This document shows positions 52,332 to 61,310 of a stretch of DNA of 64,000 nt, in pieces. The stretch comes from an uncultured Sutterella sp. (GTDB lineage: Bacteria > Pseudomonadota > Gammaproteobacteria > Burkholderiales > Burkholderiaceae_F), in contig CAJKSP010000002.1 of the NCBI GenBank assembly GCA_905202595.1, positions 60,312-124,311 of the forward strand, given 5' to 3'. Made by a program: the position numbers and the translations under genes. The stretch's first letter is position 1, and each line of letters opens with the position of its first letter. A model generated the notes under the pieces. The model was given only the letters and a program-made list of their open reading frames with translations, had not been told where the DNA came from and made no database searches.

Positions 52332-53591
52332 ATGCCCATCATTGCCAGCAATCCGCGCAACCCTCATTCGCCAGTCGTCTTTGCGCTCTTTCTCGGCGTC
52401 ACTTGCCTCATTGCAAGCGAATTCATTCCCATCAGCCTTCTCACGCCCATGGCGGCTTCGCTCGGCCTCTCCGTCGGCACGGCCGGGCAGACGGTGACGG
52501 CCGTAGGCGCTGCAGCCGCTTTGGCGAGCCTCTTTGTCGGCGCGCTCTTTCCTCATGCGGACCGCCGGCGGCTGTTTCTCGGCTACACGTTGCTCCTGGT
52601 GCTTTCCAATGCGCTCATTGCGCTGTCGCAGAGCGCGCCGCTACTTTTTGCAGCACGGGCCCTCTTAGGCTTTGCCGTCGGCGGCTTTTGGTCGATGTCC
52701 TCTGCAGCGGCGCAGCGCACCGTGCATCCGCTCAAGCTGCCGGCGGCGTTTGCGCTCATTTATTCAGGCGTTTCCATTGCCACGATCCTCGCGCTGCCGG
52801 GCGCAAGCTGGGTGGAGTCCGAATTCGGCTGGCGCGCCGTCTTCTGGGCCGCAGCGGCGGCAAGCGCCGCAGCCTTTGTCTGGCAGCTGCTGACTTTTCC
52901 GTCAATGCCGGCCGTTCAGGCGGCAGGCCTTCGCACTATGGGGCGCCTTCTGAGGCGGGGTGCCGTTCTCTCGGGGCTTGCTGCAACGCTCACGACCTAT
53001 TTCGGGTGCCACGTCGTCTTCACTTATCTGCGCGCCATTCTTGAGAAGAGCCTTGCGCCGAGTGCGAATGCCATGTCGCTCATTCTTCTCGTGTATGCGC
53101 TCGTCAACATTGCAGGGACCTTTGCGGCGGCGCGCTTCTTCCGCCGCGATCTCGGACGCGCCTTTACGGTGCTCTACATTTCCGGTGCGCTTGCGGCCGG
53201 CGCGCTTTATCTCTGCCGCGGGGGCGAGGCGATCCTCGCGCCGGCGCTCATCTGGGGCTTTCTATTCGGCTTTGTGCCTGTGGGCTGGGCGCTTTGGCTG
53301 GTACGTGCGCTTCCGAAGGAAAGCGAAGCGGCCGGCGGCCTCACTGTTGCCGTAACGCAGCTTGCCATCGGATTGGCGGCGAGCGTCGGCGGCCGGCTGA
53401 TGGATGCCTTCGGTCCGGAGCCGCTCTTCTTTGCGGCCATGGCCGGAGAGCTTGCGACGCTCGCAGCGGCCCGCAGAACCATGAAGTGCCTCACGGCCGA
53501 TGAGGCGAGGGAAGCGGCGTCAAAGCCGGCAGAGCATTCCGGCTCGTCGCCGGCGCCAGAGCAGCGCACGGCGTTTGCGGCAGAGCGCTGA
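52332..53591 (+). CDS. nepI: NepI-like MFS purine ribonucleoside exporter
   Basis: Major facilitator, about 12 membrane helices, 419 residues. Its N-terminal stretch CLIASEFIPISLLTPMA followed by LGLSVGTAGQ, the GRALLGFAVGGFWSMS-like helix (ARALLGFAVGGFWSMSSAA) and the late GFLFGFVPVGWALWLVRAL closely resemble E. coli NepI, which exports inosine and guanosine. The start is uncertain: I use the ATG at 52332; an in-frame ATG at 52224 would add a non-membrane leader. A cytoplasmic tail of about 35 residues ends the protein. It is divergent from the LysR gene, which probably controls it. Confidence 0.82.
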   Translation: MPIIASNPRNPHSPVVFALFLGVTCLIASEFIPISLLTPMAASLGLSVGTAGQTVTAVGAAAALASLFVGALFPHADRRRLFLGYTLLLVLSNALIALSQSAPLLFAARALLGFAVGGFWSMSSAAAQRTVHPLKLPAAFALIYSGVSIATILALPGASWVESEFGWRAVFWAAAAASAAAFVWQLLTFPSMPAVQAAGLRTMGRLLRRGAVLSGLAATLTTYFGCHVVFTYLRAILEKSLAPSANAMSLILLVYALVNIAGTFAAARFFRRDLGRAFTVLYISGALAAGALYLCRGGEAILAPALIWGFLFGFVPVGWALWLVRALPKESEAAGGLTVAVTQLAIGLAASVGGRLMDAFGPEPLFFAAMAGELATLAAARRTMKCLTADEAREAASKPAEHSGSSPAPEQRTAFAAER

Positions 53592-53714
53592 GCCGAGCGC
53601 GGCAAAGCGAGATGGCCGAATCTCGACATAATGTGAGCCTACCGCCGGATGTGAGCAGATTTTTGCAGCATCCGGCGTCTTGCATTCGGAGATTGACGCA
53701 AAGGACAAGCTTGC

Positions 53715-54665
53715 ATGGACAGCATCGCACTCATTCTTCCCGACTTTCTCATCATTGCGATCGGCGCTGCGCTCGCCCGCCTTTCCTGGTTCGGCGCGGA
53801 CTTTTGGAAGTCCACGGAGAAGCTCGTCTTCTACGTGCTTTTCCCGCCGATGCTCTTCACCTCCATTTCGACGTCGGCGCTCTCTTTAGGAAGCGCCGCG
53901 GCTTTTTTGGCGGCGGGGCTCGCTCTTTTTGTCGGCGCTGCGGCTGCGGCGTGGTGCGTCAGGCTCTTCGTGAAGGCGGACGGCGTGACGCACGCCTCGG
54001 TTTTTCACTGCGGCTTCCGCTTCAATACCTACTTCGCCTTTGCCGTCTGCTCGCGGCTCCTGGGCGACGGCGGCACGGCGCTCCTGGCCATGCTTGTCGC
54101 TTTTTGGGTGCCGCTCAGCAATACGCTGGCCGTGACGGCGCTGGCGAACGCCGTGGCCAAGCAGAGCGGCGCCTCGGGATCCGGCCGCCGATCGGGCTGG
54201 CAAAAGACCGCTCTTGCTGTAGCAAAGAATCCGCTCATCATTGCGACGGTGCTCGGGCTGCTCTTCAACCTGACGGGCGCAAAGCTCCCGCAGCCGGCGA
54301 TGCTGCTCCTCGGCAATCTGGGAAAGGCAGCGCTGGCGATGGGCCTTTTATGCATCGGCGCCGGGCTCCGCTTCGGCTCGCTCAAGCGCGATTGGAAGCT
54401 CATCGGCGCAGCATGCATCGAACGCCTTGCCGTCGTGCCGGCCATAGCGCTCGCGGCTTCGATCGCCGCCGGACTGGCGCCGCTCCCTGCGGCTGTGCTC
54501 ATTCTCTTCGGCGCGCTGCCGACGGCGCAGTCCTGCTTTGTGATGACGGCAAGCATGGGCGGCAATGCGCCGATTGTCGCCAATGTGACGACGGTGCAGA
54601 CGGTTGCCGCCATGGCGACGCTGCCCTTTTGGATCTTCATCGTTCATGCGGCGACGGGCCTATGA
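53715..54665 (+). CDS. AEC (auxin efflux carrier) family transporter
   Basis: Inner-membrane transporter of the AEC family, 316 residues with about ten helices. Starts MDSIALILPDFLIIAIGAALA, with KLVFYVLFPPMLFTSIS and the central FHCGFRFNTYFAF characteristic of the family; a matching second half follows a loop at about 150-165. Bacterial members move malate, other dicarboxylates or unknown organic solutes. AAGGA precedes the ATG. It follows the NepI-like gene by 123 bases without a clear terminator. The substrate cannot be told. Confidence 0.88.
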   Translation: MDSIALILPDFLIIAIGAALARLSWFGADFWKSTEKLVFYVLFPPMLFTSISTSALSLGSAAAFLAAGLALFVGAAAAAWCVRLFVKADGVTHASVFHCGFRFNTYFAFAVCSRLLGDGGTALLAMLVAFWVPLSNTLAVTALANAVAKQSGASGSGRRSGWQKTALAVAKNPLIIATVLGLLFNLTGAKLPQPAMLLLGNLGKAALAMGLLCIGAGLRFGSLKRDWKLIGAACIERLAVVPAIALAASIAAGLAPLPAAVLILFGALPTAQSCFVMTASMGGNAPIVANVTTVQTVAAMATLPFWIFIVHAATGL

Positions 54666-54847
54666 GGCAGCGGCAGGCGGCTGAGAGAAGCTCGGCGGAA
54701 TTTGACCAGACTAGGCAAGGATTGGGCAGATGCGGCGAATCTTTCGAGAGCATCTTCTGGGCACAATGAAAATCGGAGCTTGCTCTGCTCGGGCGGCGGG
54801 CATTGCGGCCTGCAGCCTCATTGATTGAAGGAAGGACGGCAGTAATT

Positions 54848-55516
54848 ATGAACGGCGATTGGCTCGGACTCATCGTCGACTCGTTCTGGAAGATTCTTCT
54901 TCCCGGGCTCACGGTGACCATTCCGCTTACGGCCATTTCATTTTTCTTCGCGCTCATCATTGCAACGGTCATGGCGCTCGTGCAGTACGCGAAGGTGCCG
55001 GCGGCCAAGGACTTTGCCCGCTTCTACATTTGGGTGATCCGCGGTACGCCCCTTCTCGTGCAGCTTTTCGTCGTCTTCTACGGCCTGCCGCACGTCGGCA
55101 TTCTCATCAATCCGTTTCTCGCCGCGGTCATCGTCTTTTCAATCAACGAGGGCGCCTATGCGGCGGAGACGGTCCGCGCGGCGCTCGAATCCGTGCCCAA
55201 GGGACAGCTTGAAGCGGGGCTCTGCGCAGGCCTCACGTACATGCAGACCTTCCGGCGCATCATTCTGCCGCAGGCGCTGCGCACGGCCTTCCCGACGCTG
55301 GCGAACGGACTCATTTCCATGGTGAAGGACACGTCGCTCGCAGCGAACATCACGGTGACGGAGATGTTCATGGTGACGCAGCGCATTGTGGCGCGCACTT
55401 ATGAGCCTCTCGTTCTCTACATTGAAGTGGGCCTTGTGTATCTCCTTTTCTGCACGGTGCTGACGCGCGTGCAGAGCTGGGGAGAGAAGAAGCTCGGAGC
55501 GCATGGGTATGACTGA
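54848..55516 (+). CDS. Polar amino-acid ABC transporter permease
   Basis: HisM/GlnP-type permease, 222 residues, about five helices. The conserved EAA loop appears as EAGLCAGLTYMQTFRRIILPQALRTAFP, and the helix with WVIRGTPLLVQLFVVFYGLP is typical of polar amino-acid systems. One permease serves as a homodimer. The ATG at 54848 gives the usual start (MNGDWLGLIVDSFWKILLPG). Its stop overlaps the ATPase gene, which is followed by the binding protein, so the three form an operon. The substrate (cystine, glutamine, or a basic amino acid) is not determined by these motifs. Confidence 0.92.
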   Translation: MNGDWLGLIVDSFWKILLPGLTVTIPLTAISFFFALIIATVMALVQYAKVPAAKDFARFYIWVIRGTPLLVQLFVVFYGLPHVGILINPFLAAVIVFSINEGAYAAETVRAALESVPKGQLEAGLCAGLTYMQTFRRIILPQALRTAFPTLANGLISMVKDTSLAANITVTEMFMVTQRIVARTYEPLVLYIEVGLVYLLFCTVLTRVQSWGEKKLGAHGYD

Positions 55517-56312
55517 CGGAAAAGCGATTCTTGACGTCCGCGGCCTGCGGAAGTCCTTCGGCGGCAGCGCGGTTCTCCAAGACATCAGCCTCAGCGTTGC
55601 GCAGGGCGATGTCGTGGCCGTGCTCGGGCCGAGCGGATCGGGAAAGACGACGCTGCTGCGCTGCCTCAACTTTTTGGAGCGCGCCGATGCGGGCGTCATG
55701 ACGTTCGACGGCGAGAGCCTCGACATGCCGCATGCGGCAAAGCGCGACATTCTGCGCATTCGCCGCAAGACGGCCTTCGTCTTTCAGAACTTCAATCTCT
55801 TTCGCAACCGCACGGCGCTCGGCAACATCACGGAGGGGCTCGTCGTCGGGCGCGGCGTTCCCCGTCGGGAAGCCGAAGCGCGGGGCCGCGAGCTCCTGGC
55901 CAAAGTAGGGCTCGCCGATCGGGCGGACTTCTATCCCAATCAGCTTTCGGGCGGCCAGCAGCAGCGCGTTGCCATTGCGCGCGCGCTGGCTGCGAAGCCG
56001 GAGATCATCTATTTCGATGAGCCGACCTCGGCGCTTGATCCGCAGCTCAAGGAGGAGATTCTTGTCGTCATGCAGGGGCTGGCCGAAGAAGGCATGACGA
56101 TGATCGTCGTCACGCATGAGATGGCGTTTGCCAAAAACGTTTCGAACAAAGTGCTCATGATGGACGGCGGCGTCGTCATTGAAGCGCGCGACGCGCCGTC
56201 GTTTTTTGCCGAGCCGCGCGAAGCGCGCTCGAAAGCCTTTCTGGCGAGCTTCGCCGAGCCGAAGACTGCGGCTCGCCCTGCTGGCGCCGAACCAAGATCA
56301 ACTGCTTCTTAA
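55503..56312 (+). CDS. Polar amino-acid ABC transporter ATPase
   Basis: GlnQ/HisP-type ATPase, 269 residues: Walker A GPSGSGKTT, Q-loop VFQNFNLF, signature LSGGQQQRVAIARAL, Walker B IIYFDEPTSALD and the switch histidine in VVTHEM. It overlaps the permease stop by 14 bases; a start at the ATG at 55509 (MTDGKA) is nearly equivalent. The C terminus after PSFFAEP has an extra Ala/Pro tail of about 30 residues. Confidence 0.94.
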   Translation: MGMTDGKAILDVRGLRKSFGGSAVLQDISLSVAQGDVVAVLGPSGSGKTTLLRCLNFLERADAGVMTFDGESLDMPHAAKRDILRIRRKTAFVFQNFNLFRNRTALGNITEGLVVGRGVPRREAEARGRELLAKVGLADRADFYPNQLSGGQQQRVAIARALAAKPEIIYFDEPTSALDPQLKEEILVVMQGLAEEGMTMIVVTHEMAFAKNVSNKVLMMDGGVVIEARDAPSFFAEPREARSKAFLASFAEPKTAARPAGAEPRSTAS

Positions 56313-56329
56313 AGGAGAGCAATTCAATC

Positions 56330-57202
56330 ATGCAGAAGCGTCAAGTTCTTTCCTGCTTTCTTGCCGCTGCGCTTGCTGGCGCTGCCGGCCTGCTTTCTGG
56401 CTGCGGCGACAAGCCGGCCTCATCGAATGGCGGCGCTCCGGCGGCAGCCTCTTCGGCTGCGGCGGGCTCCGCCTCTTCGGGCGGCGATCTTCTTGCCCGC
56501 ATCAAGGCCAAAGGCGAAGTGACGATTGCGATGGAGGGCACCTGGTCGCCCTGGACTTACCACGACGAGAAGGGCGAGCTTGTCGGCTACGACGTGGAGG
56601 TCGGCCGCAAGATTGCTGAGAAGCTCGGCGTGAAGCCGGTCTTCATCGAGGGCAAGTGGGACGGACTTCTTGCCGGCATCAGCGCAGGCCGCTACGACAT
56701 GATGATCAACGGCGTCGGCGTGACGAAGGAGCGCGCGGCGGCGTACGACTTCTCGGATCCCTATGCCTTCGACCGCACGGCTGTGATCGTGAAGAGCGAG
56801 AACGATTCGATCAAGACGATGGCGGATCTCAAGGGCCAGCACACGGCCAACACGATCTCGAGCACCTATGCGACGGTGGCGGAAGCGAACGGCGCGACGG
56901 TCACGGGCGTGGACGACCTCAACCAGACGTTCGAGCTCCTTCTGAGCGGCCGCATCGATGCGACGCTCAATGCCGAAGTCACCTACTACGACTACATGAA
57001 GGCGCATCCGGATGCGAAGGTGAAGATCGCCTGCCTCGCAGAGACGGCTTCTCCCATCGCGATGCCCTTCAAGAAGGGAGATGATTCCCGCAGCCTGCGC
57101 GAAGCAGTCAATGCAGCCGTCAAGGCGCTGCGCGAAGAGGGCGAGCTCTCGCGCCTCTCGAAGAAGTATTTCGGCATTGACATTTCTCAGGAGCGCAAGT
57201 AG
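56330..57202 (+). CDS. Amino-acid ABC transporter substrate-binding lipoprotein
   Basis: Family 3 solute-binding protein, 290 residues. A lipoprotein signal ends at the lipobox LSGC (cysteine about residue 25), then a Ser/Ala-rich tether. The mature part has GTWSPWTYHDEKGELVGYDVEVGRKIAEKLGV, GISAGRYDMMINGVGVTKERAAAYDFSDPY and LLSGRIDATLNAE, the family pattern. The membrane anchor is unusual for gram-negative members but common in betaproteobacteria. AAGGAG precedes the ATG. A branched hairpin follows the gene. Ligand unknown; the cystine-type subgroup is possible. Confidence 0.92.
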   Translation: MQKRQVLSCFLAAALAGAAGLLSGCGDKPASSNGGAPAAASSAAAGSASSGGDLLARIKAKGEVTIAMEGTWSPWTYHDEKGELVGYDVEVGRKIAEKLGVKPVFIEGKWDGLLAGISAGRYDMMINGVGVTKERAAAYDFSDPYAFDRTAVIVKSENDSIKTMADLKGQHTANTISSTYATVAEANGATVTGVDDLNQTFELLLSGRIDATLNAEVTYYDYMKAHPDAKVKIACLAETASPIAMPFKKGDDSRSLREAVNAAVKALREEGELSRLSKKYFGIDISQERK

Positions 57203-57245
57203 CTCGTGTTGCCAGCGCTGACCTCGCAGAGTCTGCTGAATCCGC

Positions 57246-57306
57246 GTCCGCCGCTTTTCGCCGCCTTGCTCAAGCAGGAGCAGGCGCGCTGAGGAGCGGC
57301 GGCTTT
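57246..57306 (+). terminator. Branched hairpin after the binding-protein gene
   Basis: CCGCCGCT (57246-57253) pairs with AGCGGCGG (57293-57300), enclosing an inner TGCTC/GAGCA hairpin; CTTTTC follows. Probable terminator of the ABC operon. Confidence 0.6.
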
Positions 57307-57371
57307 TCATGCGGCGCTTGCGTTGAGCATGCCGGATCTGCAGAACGCCTTCTCTTTGATAGCAGAAATAT

Positions 57372-57388
57372 ATGCATCATTCGTACAT
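57372..57388 (+). promoter_or_regulatory. Candidate NsrR operator upstream of hmp
   Basis: ATGCA-N7-TACAT has the spacing of the NsrR consensus (ATGCA-N7-TGCAT), with one arm mismatch, and lies 123 bases before the hmp start. NsrR is the usual nitric-oxide-sensing repressor of hmp. Confidence 0.5.
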
Positions 57389-57510
57389 TTATTCGTGATA
57401 GACTGCTTGCGGCCACTGAAAGAGTGGTCATAGGAAAATCAAATTGACTTCGTAAATAAAAGCCGGCTGCTTTTCCATGGGCGGCCTGCGCCAGCGAGAG
57501 AAATCCCGTC

Positions 57511-58725
57511 ATGCTTACCAACCAACAAATTCAGCTGATTGAAGCCACCGTTCCCGTGCTCAAGGCCCATGGCGTCGATCTCACGACCCATTTCTACCGC
57601 CGCATGCTGAGCGGCAATCCGGAGCTGCGCAACATCTTCAACGCCGCGCACCAGAGCCGCGGCGAGCAGCAGCGCGCGCTTGCGGGCGCCGTGCTGGCGT
57701 TTGCGGAAAACATCCGCACGCCCGAGAAGCTTGCCGCCGCCGTTCGGCACATCGCCGTGAAGCACTGCACGATCGGCATCCGCTCCGAGCAGTACGCGAT
57801 TGTCGGCCGCCATCTTCTCGCCTCCATCAAGGAAGTTCTTGGCGATGCTGCCACGCCCGAGCTTCTTGATGCCTGGGCGGCGGCCTACGGCATGCTGGCT
57901 CAGATCCTCGCCGATGCTGAACAAGGGATTTACGACGAGCAGGCCAAGGCCGAGGGCGGCTGGACGGGATGGCGTCCCTTTACGTGCCTTGAGCGCCGCG
58001 AGGAGTCGCAGGATGCGGTTTCCTTTACGCTCATGCCGGCGGATGGCGGCGAGCTCCCGCAGTGGAAGCCCGGACAGTTCGTGTCGGTCCGCGTCTTCGT
58101 GCCGTCTCTCGGCGCGATGCAGCCCCGCCAGTATTCCATCTGCGAGGCGGCAGGAAACCGCCGGCTGCGCATTTGCGTGAAGCGCGTCGACGAGTCGAAG
58201 GATGCGCCTGCCGGTCGGGTCTCTCAGGTGCTGCATCAGTCGCTCAAAGTGGGCGACATGATCGAGGTGTCGGCGCCGATGGGCGACTTTGTGCTCGATC
58301 CTCATGGCAAGCGTCCGGCGGTTTTCATTGCAGCTGGCATTGGCATCACGCCGATTGCTGCTATGCTGGAGGCGCAGGCGAGCGAAAATCCGCTTCGCGA
58401 AACGACTTTCGTCTATTCGACGCAGAATTCAAAGCGCTTTCCGCTCAAGGCTGATGTCGAGCGTGCGCTCGCCGGCCTCAAAAACGCCCGCCGCTCGCTC
58501 TTCTTCACGCAGCCGCTTCCCGAAGACCGCCTCGGTTCGGACTACGATGCAGCCGGACGCCTGGATGCCCAGGGCGTGCGCAATCTTCTCGTCGATCAGG
58601 CTGAGTACTGGATCTGCGGCCCGAGCTGCTTCATTGACATGACGGCCTCAGCGCTTCGCGCCTGCGGGGTGCCGGCTGACCGCATTCACTTCGAAGCCTT
58701 CACGACGGGCGTGCAGACGGCCTAA
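57511..58725 (+). CDS. hmp: Flavohaemoprotein, nitric oxide dioxygenase
   Basis: Oxidises nitric oxide to nitrate with oxygen and NAD(P)H, or reduces it without oxygen. 404 residues: globin domain (1-140) with distal Tyr29 and proximal His85 in VKHCTIGI, matching E. coli Hmp numbering; FAD domain with RQYSI; NAD domain with AAGIGITPIAAML and the final HFEAF. The start ATG at 57511 gives the standard MLTNQQIQLIEATVPVLK. A candidate NsrR site lies upstream. It ends at a terminator shared with glnA. It gives a gut anaerobe defence against host or nitrate-derived nitric oxide. Confidence 0.96.
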   Translation: MLTNQQIQLIEATVPVLKAHGVDLTTHFYRRMLSGNPELRNIFNAAHQSRGEQQRALAGAVLAFAENIRTPEKLAAAVRHIAVKHCTIGIRSEQYAIVGRHLLASIKEVLGDAATPELLDAWAAAYGMLAQILADAEQGIYDEQAKAEGGWTGWRPFTCLERREESQDAVSFTLMPADGGELPQWKPGQFVSVRVFVPSLGAMQPRQYSICEAAGNRRLRICVKRVDESKDAPAGRVSQVLHQSLKVGDMIEVSAPMGDFVLDPHGKRPAVFIAAGIGITPIAAMLEAQASENPLRETTFVYSTQNSKRFPLKADVERALAGLKNARRSLFFTQPLPEDRLGSDYDAAGRLDAQGVRNLLVDQAEYWICGPSCFIDMTASALRACGVPADRIHFEAFTTGVQTA

Positions 58726-58752
58726 GTCCAAGTCCTGACGGCATCGCATCAA

Positions 58753-58790
58753 AAAAAGCCTCTGCGCGGCAAAGCGTGCAGAGGCTTTTT
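58753..58790. terminator. Bidirectional terminator between hmp and glnA
   Basis: AAAAAGCCTCTGC (58753-58765) pairs with GCAGAGGCTTTTT (58778-58790). T runs follow the stem on both strands, so it serves both convergent genes. Confidence 0.93.
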
Positions 58791-58883
58791 GCTGGGTGCG
58801 GCTTGCGGAAGAAGCGCTTCCAAGCCGCAGAAGGCGCCGGCGCGGTTCCCTTGCGCGCCGGACCTTCTTCAGGCGGCTTCGAC

Positions 58884-60296
58884 TTAGAGCGAGTAGTAGA
58901 GGTCGAAGTCGAGGGCCGTCACGGCCATTTCGGCGCGCAGAACGTCCTTGCGCTTCTCTTCGATATAGGCCGAGAGGAAGTCTTCCGAGAAGACGCCGCC
59001 GCGCGTGAGGAAGTCGTGATCGGCTTCGAGCGAGTTGAGAGCGACTTCAAGGTTCGGCGCCACGGTCGGGATGAGCGCGTTTTCTTCCGGCGGCAGATCG
59101 TAGAGGTTCTTGTCCGCAGCTTCGCCCGGATGAATCTTGTTTTCGATGCCGTCGAGGCCGGCCATCAGCAGAGCCGAGAAGCCGAGGTACGAGTTGCAGA
59201 GCGGATCCGGGAAGCGCACTTCAATGCGGCGGGCCTTCGGGTTCGTCACATACGGAATGCGGATCGAGGCGGAGCGGTTGCGCGACGAGTAGGCGAGCTT
59301 CACCGGCGCTTCAAAGCCCGGGACCAGGCGCTTGTAGGAGTTGATGCCCGGGTTCGTAATGGCGTTGAGGGCGCGGGCATGCTTGATGACGCCGCCGATG
59401 TAGTAGAGGGCGAGGTCAGAGAGGCCTGCATAGCCGTTGCCGCAGAAGAGGTTCTGGCCTTCCTTCCAGATCGACTGATGCACATGCATGCCGGAGCCGT
59501 TGTCGCCTTCGACAGGCTTGGGCATGAAGGTAGCCGTCTTGCCGTAGGCGGCGGCGACGTTCCAGACGGTGTACTTCAGGATCTGGGTCCAGTCGGCGCG
59601 CTGCACGAGCGTGGAGAAGCGCGTGCCGATTTCGCACTGGCCGGCGCCGCCCACTTCGTGATGGTGAATTTCAACAGGAACGCCCTGCTGCGTGAGGAGC
59701 GTGCACATTTCTGCGCGGATGTCGGCGAGCGAGTCAACCGGCGGAACCGGGAAGTAGCCGCCCTTGACGCGGTTGCGGTGGCCGAGGTTGCCGCCTTCCA
59801 TCGTCAGACCGCTGGACCAGGGCGCTTCTTCGCTGCCGATGCGGAAGAAGCTCGAGCCGGACTGATGATCCCATTCGACGGAGTCGAAGATGAAGAATTC
59901 AGGTTCCGGACCGAAGAAGGCGGCGTCGCCGATGCCCGTGCTCTTCAGATAGGCTTCGGCGCGCAGCGCGATGGAGCGCGGATCGCGTTCGTAGCCTTTG
60001 CCCGTCGACGGTTCAAGCACGTTGCAGGTGAGCACGAGGGTATTGGCTTCGCGGAACGGGTCCATGTGGGCCGTTTCCGGGTCCGGCTGCAGGAGCATGT
60101 CGGACGATTCGATGCCGCGCCAGCCCTGGAAGGACGAGCCGTCGAACGGCTGGCCGAGCTCAAAGGTGTCTTCCGTCAGATGATCGGCCGGAATCGTCAG
60201 ATGCATTTCCTTGCCGAACATGTTTGTGAGCCGCAGGTCGACGTACTTGACGTCGTTGTCCTTCACCATCTGCAGGACGTCAGCGGGCGTGGTCAT
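58884..60296 (-). CDS. glnA: Glutamine synthetase type I (GlnA)
   Basis: Makes glutamine from glutamate, ammonia and ATP; dodecameric. 470 residues with FDGSSFQGW, the metal and substrate motif [10 protein letters not shown], the loop [10 protein letters not shown] and the latch to the C terminus. The adenylylation tyrosine is Y399 in NLYDLPPEE, so activity is likely controlled by GlnE. GGAG lies before the ATG at 60296. The upstream region has a consensus sigma-54 promoter and an NtrC site, so nitrogen limitation should switch it on. No ntrBC follows the gene, as it does in enterobacteria. Confidence 0.97.
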   Translation of the reverse strand: MTTPADVLQMVKDNDVKYVDLRLTNMFGKEMHLTIPADHLTEDTFELGQPFDGSSFQGWRGIESSDMLLQPDPETAHMDPFREANTLVLTCNVLEPSTGKGYERDPRSIALRAEAYLKSTGIGDAAFFGPEPEFFIFDSVEWDHQSGSSFFRIGSEEAPWSSGLTMEGGNLGHRNRVKGGYFPVPPVDSLADIRAEMCTLLTQQGVPVEIHHHEVGGAGQCEIGTRFSTLVQRADWTQILKYTVWNVAAAYGKTATFMPKPVEGDNGSGMHVHQSIWKEGQNLFCGNGYAGLSDLALYYIGGVIKHARALNAITNPGINSYKRLVPGFEAPVKLAYSSRNRSASIRIPYVTNPKARRIEVRFPDPLCNSYLGFSALLMAGLDGIENKIHPGEAADKNLYDLPPEENALIPTVAPNLEVALNSLEADHDFLTRGGVFSEDFLSAYIEEKRKDVLRAEMAVTALDFDLYYSL

Positions 60297-60379
60297 GATT
60301 GCTTTTCTCCATGATGCCGCACGGCTTCCGGGGGGCAGGTACTGCTGCCGCGGCCGGCGGCGGATTGCTTGTGCGAGTT

Positions 60380-60409
60380 GGCATCAGCCGAGGTTGATCG
60401 GCTGATGCC
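60380..60409 (-). promoter_or_regulatory. Perfect 12-bp hairpin at the 5' end of the glnA leader
   Basis: GGCATCAGCCGA (60380-60391) is exactly complementary to 60398-60409, with a six-base loop. The predicted sigma-54 start point (about 60408) puts it at the very 5' end of the mRNA; there is no T run after it, so it is not a normal terminator. Confidence 0.75.
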
Positions 60410-60419
60410 CTTCTCTTAA

Positions 60420-60434
60420 GCAACTTGCGTGCCA
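60420..60434 (-). promoter_or_regulatory. Sigma-54 promoter of glnA
   Basis: On the minus strand TGGCAC (60434-60429), five-base spacer, TTGC (60423-60420): an exact match to the -24/-12 consensus. Confidence 0.9.
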
Positions 60435-60644
60435 AATATGGCCGGCGCCGGCAGAAGATCGAAGAAAGGGGCGGCTGAAGTCCGCTCAAAATAACGGCAT
60501 CGCTTTGTTGCGCTTGAGAAAATTTTCATCTTTTCTCATCAAGGCGCTGCTTTGAAGCGCTCGGCTTCAGGAGCGCCTGCTGCAGAAGCGGGCAGGATGC
60601 CGAGCAAACGGTGTGCACGGTGCCGCACCAAACAAGAGCACATA

Positions 60645-60661
60645 TGCACCAAAATGGTGCA
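60645..60661. promoter_or_regulatory. NtrC enhancer site
   Basis: TGCACC-AAAAT-GGTGCA is a perfect 17-base NtrC consensus, about 240 bases upstream of the predicted glnA start point. A weaker half-site lies near 60613-60630. Confidence 0.88.
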
Positions 60662-60684
60662 AATGGAGCGCTTGGCGGCGGGGC

Positions 60685-61119
60685 TCAGCGGCGGCGCGAG
60701 AAGCGATGCTCGAAAGCGCCCTGGCGGAGAATGAGCCGGTCCGGCGACGCTTCAATGACGAGAAACTGCATTTCGAAGGGGATGGTGATGCCGTTTCCGA
60801 TGCTGTCGCCAAAGAGCGTGAAGACGTCGCCGCTGAGCGTCCAGCGCTTGGCGACGAGCGTCGCCATGCCGATGGAGCTCGCCGTGCCGTCGGCCTTGAG
60901 CGCGTAGCCCTGCTCGAGGCGGGGCATGCCGGGCACGGGCTCGACCCACTCGCCGACAAGCGCTTCGCGCGGAGGCGCTGCAGTCGTCGCGCCGCTGCTG
61001 GCGAGCGCCTCTTCGGACGGCAAGCTGTCGGCAGCCGGGTAAAGGTGGCCGCAGCCCGCAAGCGAGAGCGCGGCGGCTAAGAGTGCCGCGCAGGCGGCGG
61101 AGCGGATCAGATGGGTCAT
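60685..61119 (-). CDS. Lipocalin-like outer-membrane lipoprotein
   Basis: 144-residue lipoprotein: signal MTHLIRSAACAALLAAALSLAGC with lipobox LAGC at the cysteine of residue 23, a short tether, then one compact domain with LVGEWVEPVPGMPRLEQGYAL, DGTASSIGMATL, RWTLSGDVFTLFGDSIGNG and DRLILRQG. The pattern (GxWV, dGtAsSI, W, SigN) is that of small lipocalin-like lipoproteins. A role in binding small hydrophobic molecules is only a family guess. GGAGG before the ATG at 61119. It is divergent from the NitT/TauT-type binding-protein gene across 191 bases. Confidence 0.8.
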   Translation of the reverse strand: MTHLIRSAACAALLAAALSLAGCGHLYPAADSLPSEEALASSGATTAAPPREALVGEWVEPVPGMPRLEQGYALKADGTASSIGMATLVAKRWTLSGDVFTLFGDSIGNGITIPFEMQFLVIEASPDRLILRQGAFEHRFSRRR

Positions 61120-61310
61120 GAGAAAGCCTCCGTCAAGGACCATAGCATGCGAGGCGCCCTGGAAGCGAGCGCTGCGCGGCTTTGCCGCTATGATGAGAGT
61201 GGCCCGAAGGCCTCCCCGCATCATGACGGGAGTGCGCGCCGGGCTTCGAGTGCGGCTGCGGCGCTTCTCGGCGCGCGGCCTTTTCCATTTTTTCCTTGAG
61301 AAAGTCTCTC

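Larger units (their letters stand above)
57203..57510 (+). other. Gap between the ABC operon and hmp
   Basis: 308 bases with a branched terminator-like hairpin (57246-57306) and a candidate NsrR site (57372-57388). No -35/-10 pair for hmp could be fixed and no ORF looks real. Confidence 0.5.
60297..60684 (-). other. glnA control region
   Basis: 388 bases without a gene. In order toward glnA (right to left): NtrC site (60645-60661), sigma-54 promoter (60420-60434), and a perfect 12-bp hairpin at the 5' end of the predicted transcript (60380-60409). The remaining 80 bases to the start codon have no further feature I recognise. Confidence 0.75.

Noticed and set aside
58776..60314. 512-codon open frame opposite glnA
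   Set aside because: It spans the shared terminator and the whole of glnA in antisense, so it cannot be a normal gene.
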